From positions 62,001-126,000 of the forward strand of contig NZ_BMVW01000004.1 in NCBI RefSeq assembly GCF_014650915.1: a DNA stretch of 64,000 bases, in the 5' to 3' direction. The stretch is from Streptomyces poonensis. GTDB taxonomy: Bacteria; Actinomycetota; Actinomycetes; Streptomycetales; Streptomycetaceae. Shown here piece after piece: positions 25,285 through 33,012 of this stretch (its first letter is position 1; every line of letters starts with the position of its first letter). A program made the position numbers and the translations under genes. Below the pieces are notes generated by a model. The model saw only the letters and a list, made by a program, of their open reading frames with translations, was not told where the DNA came from and did no database searches.

Positions 25285-26612
25285 TCGGCCGCCTCCAGTG
25301 CCGCCAGGGCCTGCCGGGCCCGCCGGGCGCCGAGCGGCGAGAAGCCGGGGTTGAGGTCGAGCGCCGCCGTGAGCGAGCGTCGGGCTCCCGCCCGGTCGCC
25401 GGCGGCCCGCTCGATCATGCCGCGGTGGTACAGGAAGGCCGCGTCCCGGTAACCGGTCGCCGTCGCGCGCCGGGCGTACGGCAGCGCCTCCTCGTCCCGG
25501 CCGTTGACGTGCAGCGCCCAGGCGAGGGCGTCCGCCGTGTGGACCGTGTGCCGCCGCTCCCACTCGGCGCGGGCCGCGCGCAGGGCGGCCGCGCGGTCAC
25601 CGTGGTCCGCGGCGGCGAGCGCGGTGTCGAGATCGGCGTCGACCCCGTGCGCGCGGGCGAGCGAGACCCAGGCGTCCACCAGCGCGTACCGGTCACGCGC
25701 CGCCGCCTTGTCGCCCCGCGCCTCGTACAGCTCGCCGAGCGCCACGAGCGGTCCCGGCAGCGGGTGCCGTTCGACGACGGCCTCCAGGGTGCGGACCGCG
25801 CCGGCCCGGTCGCCGCTCGCGGCCTGGGCGCGGGCCCGGCCCTCCAGCGCGGGGACGTAGGCGTCGTCGGCGGCGAGGGCACGGGCGTAGTGGGCCAGCG
25901 CGCTCCTCCGGTCGCCCTGCTTCCAGGCGAGCCCGCCGAGCTGCGTGGCCACGTACGCGATGTCGCCGCGCGCGGTCGCGGAGCCGAGGGCCCGGCGCAG
26001 TACCCGCTCGGCGGTCCGTGTGTCGCCGCGCAGTTCGCGCACGTAGGCGTACCGCGTGAAGACCGGGATGCCGGGCCGCCGCGCGTCGGCCACGTCGGCG
26101 GCCCGCGCCGCCTCGCCGTAGCGGCCGAGCTCCACCAGGGCGTCGATCCGGACGGCCAGCGCCCGTTCGCTGTACGGGTTCTGCTCCAGGGCCAGGTCCG
26201 CGTCGCGCAGGGCGCCCGCGAAGTCGTGGCGGGCCGCGGCGAGGGCGGCCCGGCCGGCGAGCGCCGGATCGTTGTCCGGGCGCAGCTCCAGCGAACGCCG
26301 CAGCGCCTTCTCGGCCTGCGGATAGCGGGAGGGGTCGCCCTCGGTCCTGGCCTGCTCCACGTACGCGAGACCGAGCGCGGCCCAGGAGGCGTGGTCGCGC
26401 GGCTGGTCGCGCAGATGCGCCTGGAGCGAGGTGACCTGCGTACCGAGGTCACCGCCGGCGAGCAGCCCGACGCCGGCGCCGGGCGCGGCGGAGCCGCTCA
26501 CCGCCGTCCGCTCGTCGCGGGCGTCCAGCGCGATGGCGCCCGACGTGATCGCGACGGCCAGCGCCAGCGCACACGCGGCCGTGTGCAGCACCTTGTTCCT
26601 CCGCGGGGACAT
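25281..26612 (-). CDS. Membrane-anchored TPR-repeat protein
   Basis: A 443-aa protein with an N-terminal membrane helix (residues about 9-29, acting as an uncleaved signal or anchor) and at least seven tetratricopeptide-like repeats over residues 60-440, with the recurring A..LG.....G....A pattern. It would present an extracytoplasmic scaffold. The ATG at 26612 is chosen because AGGAGGGG lies five bases upstream; earlier ATGs lack a site. It sits between DUF4331 and NicO genes in one operon, suggesting it organises these surface proteins. Confidence 0.85.
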   Translation of the reverse strand: MSPRRNKVLHTAACALALAVAITSGAIALDARDERTAVSGSAAPGAGVGLLAGGDLGTQVTSLQAHLRDQPRDHASWAALGLAYVEQARTEGDPSRYPQAEKALRRSLELRPDNDPALAGRAALAAARHDFAGALRDADLALEQNPYSERALAVRIDALVELGRYGEAARAADVADARRPGIPVFTRYAYVRELRGDTRTAERVLRRALGSATARGDIAYVATQLGGLAWKQGDRRSALAHYARALAADDAYVPALEGRARAQAASGDRAGAVRTLEAVVERHPLPGPLVALGELYEARGDKAAARDRYALVDAWVSLARAHGVDADLDTALAAADHGDRAAALRAARAEWERRHTVHTADALAWALHVNGRDEEALPYARRATATGYRDAAFLYHRGMIERAAGDRAGARRSLTAALDLNPGFSPLGARRARQALAALEAAE

Positions 26613-26666
26613 GCCCCTCCTCGAGTTCATCGGCATCCGAATGGCATCCATGGCAGGAAATACGTG

Positions 26667-26732
26667 GTGACCGGCGGGTGGCGCGGCCCGCGCCGTGGGG
26701 GAATCTGGGGAGGCACGGGCCGCGCCGGTCAC
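26667..26732 (-). terminator. Imperfect hairpin between DUF4331 and TPR genes
   Basis: Long stem with a 5-nt bulge: GTGACCGGCG...CGCGGCCCGCGCC (from 26667) pairs with GGCACGGGCCGCGCCGGTCAC split over 26712-26732. It may attenuate read-through from the DUF4331 gene into the TPR and NicO genes, or stabilise the upstream message. Confidence 0.5.
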
Positions 26733-26763
26733 GGGACCGGGGCAGCCGGGACGGCGCCGCCGG

Positions 26764-28293
26764 TCAGCGGTACGCGCGGCCGCCGGCCGTCCGGCGCCGC
26801 CACCACACCACACCGGTCGCGACCAGCAGGAACCCGGCCGCGCCCGCCGCCGCGGAGGCCGCGATCAGCGTGGTGTCGTCCATGCCGCCGCCCGCCGTGG
26901 CCGGCACGCCGCCGTCGAGCTGGCTGCGGACGGTGTTGCCGTCACCCTTCGCCGTCGCGCCGCGCGAACCGGCCGTCGGCAGACCGACGTACGGGAAGGA
27001 GTCACCGAACTTCCTGTCGTTCTCGTCGACCGCGTCCCCCAGGTCGTTCTTGGCACCCACCAGTTCGCCCTCGACGACCTGCAGCGAGATGTCGATCACG
27101 TCATCGGTGAGCCGGCGCCCGTTCGGGAAGCCCGCCTTGTCGCCGTCGAGGACCCCGAGCCGCTTGGGCCGCGCGGCGGGCTCGATCGAGGTGTTGAGGC
27201 GCAGCTGTTCCGAGGGGCGCACGTGCGGCGGCCGGTTGAGGCCCTCCACGCCCTTCAGGAAGACGTCCACGAGGTCGTTGCGGGGCTCGGCCGGAGCGTC
27301 GATCTTGTAGATCGCCTCCATGAGCTTCGGCAGCTCCGGCTCGGTGACGTTCTTCAGGAACCGGGCGTCGTCCCAGGGCGCCGACGCGTTGAACGCGTCC
27401 TTGTCCTTCTGCGGGTTGACGACCTCGTTGACCAGCGGATTGCCGAGCCTCGACACCTGCCTGAAGTGCCCGTCGGCGCCCTTGCGCTGGGTCGTGGACC
27501 AGATGCCGACGACCGGCTGGTCCGCCGACTCGGTGAGCATGCCGCTCGGCAGCTGCAACGCGATCGAGTTGACGTTGTAGCCCTTGAGCGTGTCCCGCCC
27601 GACCTCGGAGAGATCACCGCCGTACAGCAGGTCGAAGACCCTGAGGTCCAGGAAGAACGGGTCGTCGGCCTGCCCGGCGAACGTCGTCGCCCCGCCCGCC
27701 GTCCGGTACACCGCCTGGTCGCGCAGCTTGCCGTAGTCCGGCATCGACGCCTTGCCGACGTTCGACGGCGCCACCGGCACGTCGTCCGCGAGCCGGGTCT
27801 TCGAGACCAGACGCTGGTCCTTCAGCTTCAGCAGCTCGAGGTCGTACGTCTGCGTCACATTGAGGTCGGGGTCGTCGAGGCTGTCCACCGGCCCCGTGTT
27901 GTACAGGAAGGTCTTCCCGTTCTTCGTGTGCGTGTCGAAGGTGTAGCGGAAGACCAGCTCGCCCTGCGCGTCACCGTCGTTGTCGACGTGGACGTCGTAC
28001 TGCGCGTCCTCGGCGAACGTGTAGAAGTTCGGCCCGCCGGCCGGTTCCTCGAACGGGATCCAGTTCGCCACAATCGTCGTCGTGTCCGGCTTGTCCGGGC
28101 TGACGAAGGCGTACACGTCCGTGTTGTCGAACTGCGGCTGCCCCGAGATCAGCGGGGCCTCCCGGTGGCTGGAGGCGGTGGCCGCCCCCGGCTCCAGCGC
28201 GGCCGCGCCGGCGGCCGCGAGCCCCGCGGCGGCCAGCGCCCCGCTCATGAGGGCGGCGATGCCGCCGCGTTTCGCCCTGGAAGTAGGTGTCAT
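26764..28293 (-). CDS. DUF4331 domain surface protein with C-terminal membrane helix
   Basis: A 509-aa exported protein. The signal peptide is followed by ASSHREAPLISGQPQFDNTDVYAFVSPDKPDT, the hallmark start of DUF4331. The domain fills residues 45-430. A C-terminal transmembrane helix (about 470-495) and Arg-rich tail hold it at the membrane. The biochemical role of DUF4331 is unknown to me. In this window it heads an operon with TPR and NicO genes and is divergent from an ECF sigma/anti-sigma pair. A SigK-like promoter lies 42 bp upstream, so it is probably the main target of that sigma factor. Confidence 0.9.
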   Translation of the reverse strand: MTPTSRAKRGGIAALMSGALAAAGLAAAGAAALEPGAATASSHREAPLISGQPQFDNTDVYAFVSPDKPDTTTIVANWIPFEEPAGGPNFYTFAEDAQYDVHVDNDGDAQGELVFRYTFDTHTKNGKTFLYNTGPVDSLDDPDLNVTQTYDLELLKLKDQRLVSKTRLADDVPVAPSNVGKASMPDYGKLRDQAVYRTAGGATTFAGQADDPFFLDLRVFDLLYGGDLSEVGRDTLKGYNVNSIALQLPSGMLTESADQPVVGIWSTTQRKGADGHFRQVSRLGNPLVNEVVNPQKDKDAFNASAPWDDARFLKNVTEPELPKLMEAIYKIDAPAEPRNDLVDVFLKGVEGLNRPPHVRPSEQLRLNTSIEPAARPKRLGVLDGDKAGFPNGRRLTDDVIDISLQVVEGELVGAKNDLGDAVDENDRKFGDSFPYVGLPTAGSRGATAKGDGNTVRSQLDGGVPATAGGGMDDTTLIAASAAAGAAGFLLVATGVVWWRRRTAGGRAYR

Positions 28294-28341
28294 GCCGTCC
28301 GTCCCTCGCGCCCTTGTGCCGACTTGCCTTGCTGCACGGGG

Positions 28342-28369
28342 ATTCGGAGCCGCGGCCGGAGCGGATTGG
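28342..28369 (-). promoter_or_regulatory. SigK-like promoter for the DUF4331 operon
   Basis: On the minus strand CAATCC (within complement of 28363-28369) and CCGAAT (complement of 28342-28347) are separated by 15 bp and lie about 42 nt upstream of the DUF4331 ATG. CCGAAT equals the -10 element I recall for mycobacterial SigK; the -35 differs at one base from CCATCC. Confidence 0.5.
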
Positions 28370-28432
28370 CCACAACCCGGGATCCGTTCCGCCGCGGCCG
28401 GACCCGCGTTTTCGGCGCGCCGATCCGTAACC

Positions 28433-28459
28433 CCATCCGGAGGTGGCTTCGTTGCGAAT
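28433..28459 (+). promoter_or_regulatory. SigK-like autoregulatory promoter of the ECF sigma gene
   Basis: CCATCC (28433-28438) and GCGAAT (28454-28459) with a 15-bp spacer, the same spacing as on the opposite strand, about 43 nt upstream of the GTG start. It matches the recalled mycobacterial SigK consensus CCATCC/CCGAAT except for one -10 base. Confidence 0.5.
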
Positions 28460-28508
28460 GCCCTACGCGAGGGGATGGCCGTGCCCGGCCGGAGCAGAGG
28501 GGGAGAAA

Positions 28509-29051
28509 GTGGAGGCGGACGAACTTCTCATACGTGTCGCCGGAGGTGACCAGAACGCCTTCGAGGAGCTGTACGGGCTGGTCTCCGGGCCGGTGTTCGG
28601 GCTCGTACGCCGCATCGTGCGGGACCCCGCGCAGTCGGAGGAGGTGGCGCAGGAGGTGCTGCTGGAACTGTGGCGGTCCGCGTCCCGGTTCGACCCCGGC
28701 CGCGGCAGCGCCCTGTCGTGGACCCTGACCCTCGCCCACCGCCGGGCCGTGGACCGGGTGCGCAGCGCCCGCGCGGCCGGGCTCCGGGAGCAGCGCGAGG
28801 GACGGCGCGCCCACCACCCCGCCTTCGACCAGGTCGCCGAGGAGGTGGAGGCCGGCCTCGAACGCGAGTGGGTGCGCCGCTGCCTGGACCGGCTCACCGA
28901 CCTCCAGCGACAGTCCGTCACCCTCGCCTACTACGACGGCTACACCTACCGTGAGGTCGCCGAGCGGCTCTCCCTGCCGCTCGGGACGGTCAAGACCCGG
29001 ATGCGCGACGGCCTGACGCGGCTGCGTGAGTGCCTGGGAGGTGCCGCATGA
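28509..29051 (+). CDS. ECF sigma factor, SigK-like (ECF19-type)
   Basis: A 180-aa group IV sigma factor. Region 2 spans NAFEELYGLV to GSALSWTLTLAHRRAVDRVR, and region 4 spans LTDLQRQSVTLAYYDGYTYREVAERLSLPLGTVKTRMRDGLTRLRE in outline. It directs RNA polymerase to a small regulon and is held inactive by the downstream anti-sigma factor. GTG 28509 is preceded by GAGGGGGAGAAA; upstream in-frame starts fall inside the predicted promoter. The last codons overlap the anti-sigma start as ATGA. I leave the symbol blank because sigK is used for different genes in Streptomyces. Confidence 0.92.
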   Translation: MEADELLIRVAGGDQNAFEELYGLVSGPVFGLVRRIVRDPAQSEEVAQEVLLELWRSASRFDPGRGSALSWTLTLAHRRAVDRVRSARAAGLREQREGRRAHHPAFDQVAEEVEAGLEREWVRRCLDRLTDLQRQSVTLAYYDGYTYREVAERLSLPLGTVKTRMRDGLTRLRECLGGAA

Positions 29052-29866
29052 GCCTGTTCGCCCGCCTCTTCCGACGCGATCCGCACTCGCTCGCCGCGCC
29101 GTACGCCCTGGACGCGCTGGAGCACGACGAGCGCGCACGGTTCGAGAGGCACCTGGCCGTGTGCGACCGGTGCGCGGCCGAGGTGCGCGCCCTGGCCGAG
29201 GACGCGGTACGGCTCGCCTGGTCCACGACGGCCACGCCGCCGCCGGCCCTGCGCGAGAGGGTCCTCGCCGCCGTCCGCACCACACCCCAGGAGCCACCGC
29301 CGCAGGAAGCGCCCCGCGCCCGCCCCCGGCAGCCACCGGCGCACGGGTGGGGCACCGAGCCGCCGTCGGGCCCGCGGCACGCGCCCCGCACGCGGCCTCT
29401 CCTCGCCCCGCTGGCCACCGCCACGGCCGCCGCGGCGCTCGTCGTGGCCTCGCTCTTCGCCGTCCAGGCACACCGGACGCAGGAGCGGCTGGACGCCGAG
29501 CGCGACCGGGCACGTGAGATCGCCCACGTTCTCGCCGCGCCCGACGCCCGCGCGACCGGCGAACAGGACGCGCGGGGCCGGGGAATCGGAGTGATCGCCT
29601 CCGCTCAAGAGGGGCGCGCGGTTGTCACTCTGCGCGGGCTGGAGGAGCCGCCATCCGGCCGAGTGCATCAGCTCTGGCTTGTGCGCCCCCAGGCGCAGCC
29701 TCGCTCTCTGGGCCTCTTCGCCGACGACACGCCCTTGGTCGCCGACGGAATGACCCCCGACGCGACGTCACTCGCCGTGACCGTCGAACCCGATGGAGGG
29801 TCACCGCACCCCACCAGCCTGCCAGTTGTCCAACTCGCCCTGGATGCGGTCGGATTCGGAGAGTGA
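29048..29866 (+). CDS. RskA-like transmembrane anti-sigma factor
   Basis: A 272-aa protein. An N-terminal zinc anti-sigma (ZAS) domain has the HX3CX2C motif (His35, Cys39, Cys42). A Pro-rich linker leads to one membrane helix (about 119-142), a coiled stretch (ERLDAERDRAREIAHVL) and the extracytoplasmic RskA domain with VTLRGLEEPPSGRVHQLWLV. It should bind the ECF sigma factor at the membrane and release it on an extracytoplasmic signal, by proteolysis or redox, as for mycobacterial RskA. It is translationally coupled to the sigma gene. Confidence 0.9.
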   Translation: MSLFARLFRRDPHSLAAPYALDALEHDERARFERHLAVCDRCAAEVRALAEDAVRLAWSTTATPPPALRERVLAAVRTTPQEPPPQEAPRARPRQPPAHGWGTEPPSGPRHAPRTRPLLAPLATATAAAALVVASLFAVQAHRTQERLDAERDRAREIAHVLAAPDARATGEQDARGRGIGVIASAQEGRAVVTLRGLEEPPSGRVHQLWLVRPQAQPRSLGLFADDTPLVADGMTPDATSLAVTVEPDGGSPHPTSLPVVQLALDAVGFGE

Positions 29867-29980
29867 TCGTCATCCGTGGGCGGGGTACGTCAATGCTGTG
29901 ACCGCGATACACGAGTGCCCCAAGGGGGCGATAGGGTTACTCTGCCCGGGCCGGGTGGACTCGTACGGGTGGGGAGTGAC

Positions 29981-30244
29981 ATGGAACAGATAACAGTGCG
30001 CAGGGCACGGGTCCCTGCCATCACCTGCGGGAGCAGCGCGACCAGTTCGCGTCTCGACCGGCATCTCTCGGTGCTCGGCGGCCCCGCCGTGCCGCAGCGC
30101 GAGGCGGCCGAGGCGACGTCCCTGATGCGTGAGATAACCGCTCGCGACACGCACCGGCGCGGCGGCCGGGGAGCCCGGGTGCACCGGGTCTCGCTGTTCG
30201 CCCCGCTCCGCCGCCTGCGCCGCTCGCTGTTCGGCGGCCGCTGA
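29981..30244 (+). CDS. Small conserved basic protein, function unknown
   Basis: An 87-aa protein starting MEQITVRRARVPAIT, rich in Arg (about 20%), ending LFAPLRRLRRSLFGGR with an amphipathic basic tail. GGGGAGTGAC directly precedes the ATG, and the codon bias is strong. I recall near-identical small proteins in other Streptomyces but no assigned role. It could bind nucleic acid or membrane through its basic tail (speculation). It lies downstream of the anti-sigma gene with a 114-bp gap and so is probably transcribed separately. Confidence 0.75.
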   Translation: MEQITVRRARVPAITCGSSATSSRLDRHLSVLGGPAVPQREAAEATSLMREITARDTHRRGGRGARVHRVSLFAPLRRLRRSLFGGR

Positions 30245-30287
30245 GCAGCACCGGGACGACCCGCCGTACAGGTCGGACCCTCCGTGC

Positions 30288-30306
30288 GAGCCCGCCGCTC
30301 GGGCTC
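30288..30306 (+). terminator. Short hairpin downstream of the small basic protein gene
   Basis: GAGCCCG (30288-30294) pairs with CGGGCTC (30300-30306) across a 5-nt loop, 43 bp after the stop codon. A modest terminator candidate. The rest of 30245-30495 shows only C/T-rich sequence without a gene. Confidence 0.4.
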
Positions 30307-30495
30307 CACGCCGTTCCGGTGTGGCGCTGCTGTCTCTTCGCCCGTCATCCCCACGGCACACAGCAGCGCCCCCGAGCGGTTCCCGGGCGCGGGTACCGCT
30401 CACCGCTCTCGTCCCGGTCCCTCTCTGCCTTCCTTCCTGTCACCGGCCGGCCCTCCCTCCTTCCTTCCGCCCCGCTCGCCGCGCCGTGTCCCAGG

Positions 30496-31278
30496 TCACC
30501 GTCCGCCGCGCGCGTACCCGCGCAGGGCGAGCGGCACGAACACCACGATCAGCACACCACACCACGCCAGTGACCCGGCCACCGGATGCGCCACCGGCCA
30601 GGCGGCCCCCTCCGGCGCCGAGGAGTTCCCGAACAGGTCCCGCAGGGCCGTGGTCACCGCGCTGAGCGGGTTCCACTCGGCGAGCGTGCGCAGCCAGTCG
30701 GGCAGATCGTCCGTGGGGATGTAGGCGTTGGACAGCAGGGGCAGCATGAAGGTGGCGCTGCCCAGCTGACCCGCCATCTCCTCGTTGCGCGTCAGCAGGC
30801 CGAGGAAGATCCCGATCCATGTGCACGCGAACCGGAACAGCAGCAACAGCCCCAGGGCGGCCACCGCCCGGACCGCCGGTCCCTCGATCCGCCAGCCCAC
30901 GGCCAGCCCGGCCAGGAGGAACGGCACCGTCCCCACGGCCGACACGACCAGATCCGCGAGCGCCTGCCCGAGCGGTACGGCCGCCCGGCTCACCGGCAGC
31001 GTACGGAAGCGGTCCATCACGCCGCGGTGGGTGTCCTGGGCCGCCTGGAACATCCCCGTCATGATGCCGTTGGCCGCGGTCGCCACCAGCAGCCCCGGCA
31101 CGAGGAAGGTGCGGTACTCCTCGCCGGGCATCGCGAGGGCGCTGCCGAAGACGTACCCGAAGAACAGCAGCATCGTGATCGGCATCGTCTGGACGAGGAC
31201 CACCAGCGCGGGGTTGTTCCGGACCCGCCGCAGCTGGCGGCCGAGCATCGCCGCGCCGTCGTACGCCAGGGCGCTCAT
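30496..31278 (-). CDS. DrrB-type ABC transporter permease
   Basis: A 260-aa ABC-2 permease with six helices. The typical loop QAAQDTHRGVMDRFRTLPVSRAAVPLGQ follows helix 2, and NAYIPTDDLPDWLRTLAEWNPLSAVTTALRDLF lies before the last helix. This family (DrrB/NodJ) exports drugs, lipids or polyketides with a DrrA-type ATPase. ATG overlaps the ATPase stop as ATGA. Expression is expected to be controlled by the divergent TetR. Confidence 0.9.
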   Translation of the reverse strand: MSALAYDGAAMLGRQLRRVRNNPALVVLVQTMPITMLLFFGYVFGSALAMPGEEYRTFLVPGLLVATAANGIMTGMFQAAQDTHRGVMDRFRTLPVSRAAVPLGQALADLVVSAVGTVPFLLAGLAVGWRIEGPAVRAVAALGLLLLFRFACTWIGIFLGLLTRNEEMAGQLGSATFMLPLLSNAYIPTDDLPDWLRTLAEWNPLSAVTTALRDLFGNSSAPEGAAWPVAHPVAGSLAWCGVLIVVFVPLALRGYARGGR

Positions 31279-32222
31279 GCCGCACGCTCCGCGCCGGTGT
31301 CGGTGAGCCGGAGGAAGACGTCGTCGAGTGTCGGCGGTTTGAGGCTCGCGTCGAGCAACGGCACGCCCGCCGCGTCCAGTTCGCGCACCAGACGGGGCAG
31401 GGTGAGCGTCGGGTCGGTGGTGACCGCGCCCACCGCGCGCCGTTCGTGGTGGAAGGCGGGTTCGGCGCCGGTGAGCCGGTCGAGCACAGCCGCCGCCTTG
31501 ATCATGACGTTGGTGTCCGCGACGATGACCTCCGCGTAGGTCCCGATGAGCGCCTTGAGTTCGGACGGGGAACCGGTGTGCGCGACACGGCCGCGGTCCA
31601 CCAGGGCGATCGTGTCGGCGAGCCGGTCCGCCTCCTCCAGGTACTGGGTGGTCAGCAGCACGGTCGTGCCCCGCGCCGTGAGCTCGTGCACGGCGTCCCA
31701 GATCGTGGTCCGGCTGACCGGGTCGAGGCCGGTGGTGGGCTCGTCCAGGAAAAGCACCTCGGGGCGGCGGACCAGGCTGGCCGCCAGGTCGAGACGGCGC
31801 CGCATCCCGCCCGAGTACGTGGACGCGAGCCGGCCGGCGGCTTCGGACAGCCCGAAGCGGTCCAGGAGTTCGTCCGCCCGGGCCGCCGCGTTCCCGACGC
31901 GGTGCAGCCGTGCGCACAGCCGCAGGTTCTCCCGCCCGGTGAGGTCGCCGTCCACCGAGGCGTACTGCCCGGTGACCGCGATCGCGCGGCGCACGGCGGG
32001 CGCCTCCCGTACGAGGTCGTGCCCCGCGACCCGTGCCGACCCCGCGTCCGGCCGCAGCAGTGTGGTCAGCAGCCGGACCGCCGTGGTCTTGCCCGCCCCG
32101 TTCGGCCCGAGCACCCCGCAGACCGTGCCCTCCGCGACCGCCAGATCCAGGCCGTTCACCGCCCGCACGTCACCGAACCGCTTCTCCAGGCCCTCACTAA
32201 GTACAGCGTACGTAGTAGTCAT
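31275..32222 (-). CDS. DrrA-type ABC transporter ATP-binding protein
   Basis: A 315-aa daunorubicin-resistance-type ATPase. Walker A GPNGAGKTTAVRLL, signature YSGGMRRRLDLAASL, Walker B VLFLDEPTTGLD and the H-loop TTQYLEEADRLAD are all present. A C-terminal DUF4162-like tail (residues about 235-315) is typical of DrrA. It energises the adjacent permease for export of an unknown hydrophobic compound. The chosen ATG (32222) is preceded by a palindromic operator and followed by a second copy lying inside codons 3-8. Confidence 0.92.
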   Translation of the reverse strand: MTTTYAVLSEGLEKRFGDVRAVNGLDLAVAEGTVCGVLGPNGAGKTTAVRLLTTLLRPDAGSARVAGHDLVREAPAVRRAIAVTGQYASVDGDLTGRENLRLCARLHRVGNAAARADELLDRFGLSEAAGRLASTYSGGMRRRLDLAASLVRRPEVLFLDEPTTGLDPVSRTTIWDAVHELTARGTTVLLTTQYLEEADRLADTIALVDRGRVAHTGSPSELKALIGTYAEVIVADTNVMIKAAAVLDRLTGAEPAFHHERRAVGAVTTDPTLTLPRLVRELDAAGVPLLDASLKPPTLDDVFLRLTDTGAERAA

Positions 32223-32257
32223 GGCTCGACCATAGCGCACTACGTACGCTGTACGTA
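32198..32257. promoter_or_regulatory. Two TetR operators controlling the ABC exporter and tetR
   Basis: TACGTACGCTGTACGTA (32241-32257) is a 17-bp inverted repeat with perfect 7-bp arms. TAAGTACAGCGTACGTA (32198-32214) is its copy with one arm mismatch, located inside the first codons of the ATPase gene. The two sites are also mutually inverted (16-bp match 32201-32216 against 32239-32254). Confidence 0.75.
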
Positions 32258-32285
32258 ACTAGGATGGTCATCGAGGTGATGAGCG

Positions 32286-32999
32286 ATGGCGGGCCGAGCG
32301 GCCGTACCCGAAGTGATCTGGGCGCGCCCCGAGCGCACCGGGCGAGGCCCGAGGCCGGCGTTCACCAGGGCGGACATCGCGGCCGCCGCGGTGCGCCTCG
32401 CGGACGCGGGCGGGCTGGAGGCAGTCTCGATGCGGCATGTCGCGGCCGAACTGGGCTGCGGCACGATGTCGCTCTACAACTACGTGCCGCGCAAGGAGGA
32501 CCTGTACGAGCTGATGGTCGACGCCATCGGCGCCGAACACGTCCTGGCGGAGCCCACGGGCGACTGGCGCGCCGACATGCTCCGCAACGCCCGGCAGACG
32601 CGCGCCATCATGCACCGCCACCCCTGGGCGCCGCGCCTGATGTCGGGGGTGTACGGCTTCAGCCCCAACACCCTGCACTATCTGGAGCACTGCCTGGCCT
32701 GCCTCGAACCGCTCGACGCGTCGTACGCGACCAAGATGGAGCTGGTCGCGCTGCTCAACGGCGTCGTGACGACCTACACCGCGAACGAGCTCGCCACCGC
32801 CGAGCGCACCCGCGCGATGCCGTGGTCCGAGGAGGAGGAGAACGCGGTTCGCATCGCCTACCTCGGCAGCCAGGTGGCGACCGGCGCGTACCCGCACCTC
32901 GCCGCGGCCTTCGCGGAGGACGCCGGGCCGATCGATCTGGAGGCGGTGTTCGAGCGGGCGCTGCAGCGGGTGCTGGACGCGTTCGACCGCGGGGCGTGA
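32286..32999 (+). CDS. TetR family regulator with TetR_C-type ligand domain
   Basis: A 237-aa repressor. The HTH (TRADIAAAAVRLADAGGLEAVSMRHVAAELGCGTMSLYNYVPRKEDL in outline) begins near residue 25. The C-terminal domain with the TAVREIAMHRHPW-like RAIMHRHPWAPRLM segment is of the TetR_C class seen next to drug exporters. GAGGTGA precedes ATG 32286. It is divergent from the DrrAB genes and should repress them through the paired palindromes until an exported drug binds. Confidence 0.92.
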   Translation: MAGRAAVPEVIWARPERTGRGPRPAFTRADIAAAAVRLADAGGLEAVSMRHVAAELGCGTMSLYNYVPRKEDLYELMVDAIGAEHVLAEPTGDWRADMLRNARQTRAIMHRHPWAPRLMSGVYGFSPNTLHYLEHCLACLEPLDASYATKMELVALLNGVVTTYTANELATAERTRAMPWSEEEENAVRIAYLGSQVATGAYPHLAAAFAEDAGPIDLEAVFERALQRVLDAFDRGA

Positions 33000-33012
33000 A
33001 CCGCCGGGCCGC

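Noticed and set aside
28443-28508. Earlier ATG starts for the ECF sigma factor
   Set aside because: They fall in or right after the predicted -10 element, and GTG 28509 has a strong ribosome-binding site and the family N-terminus.
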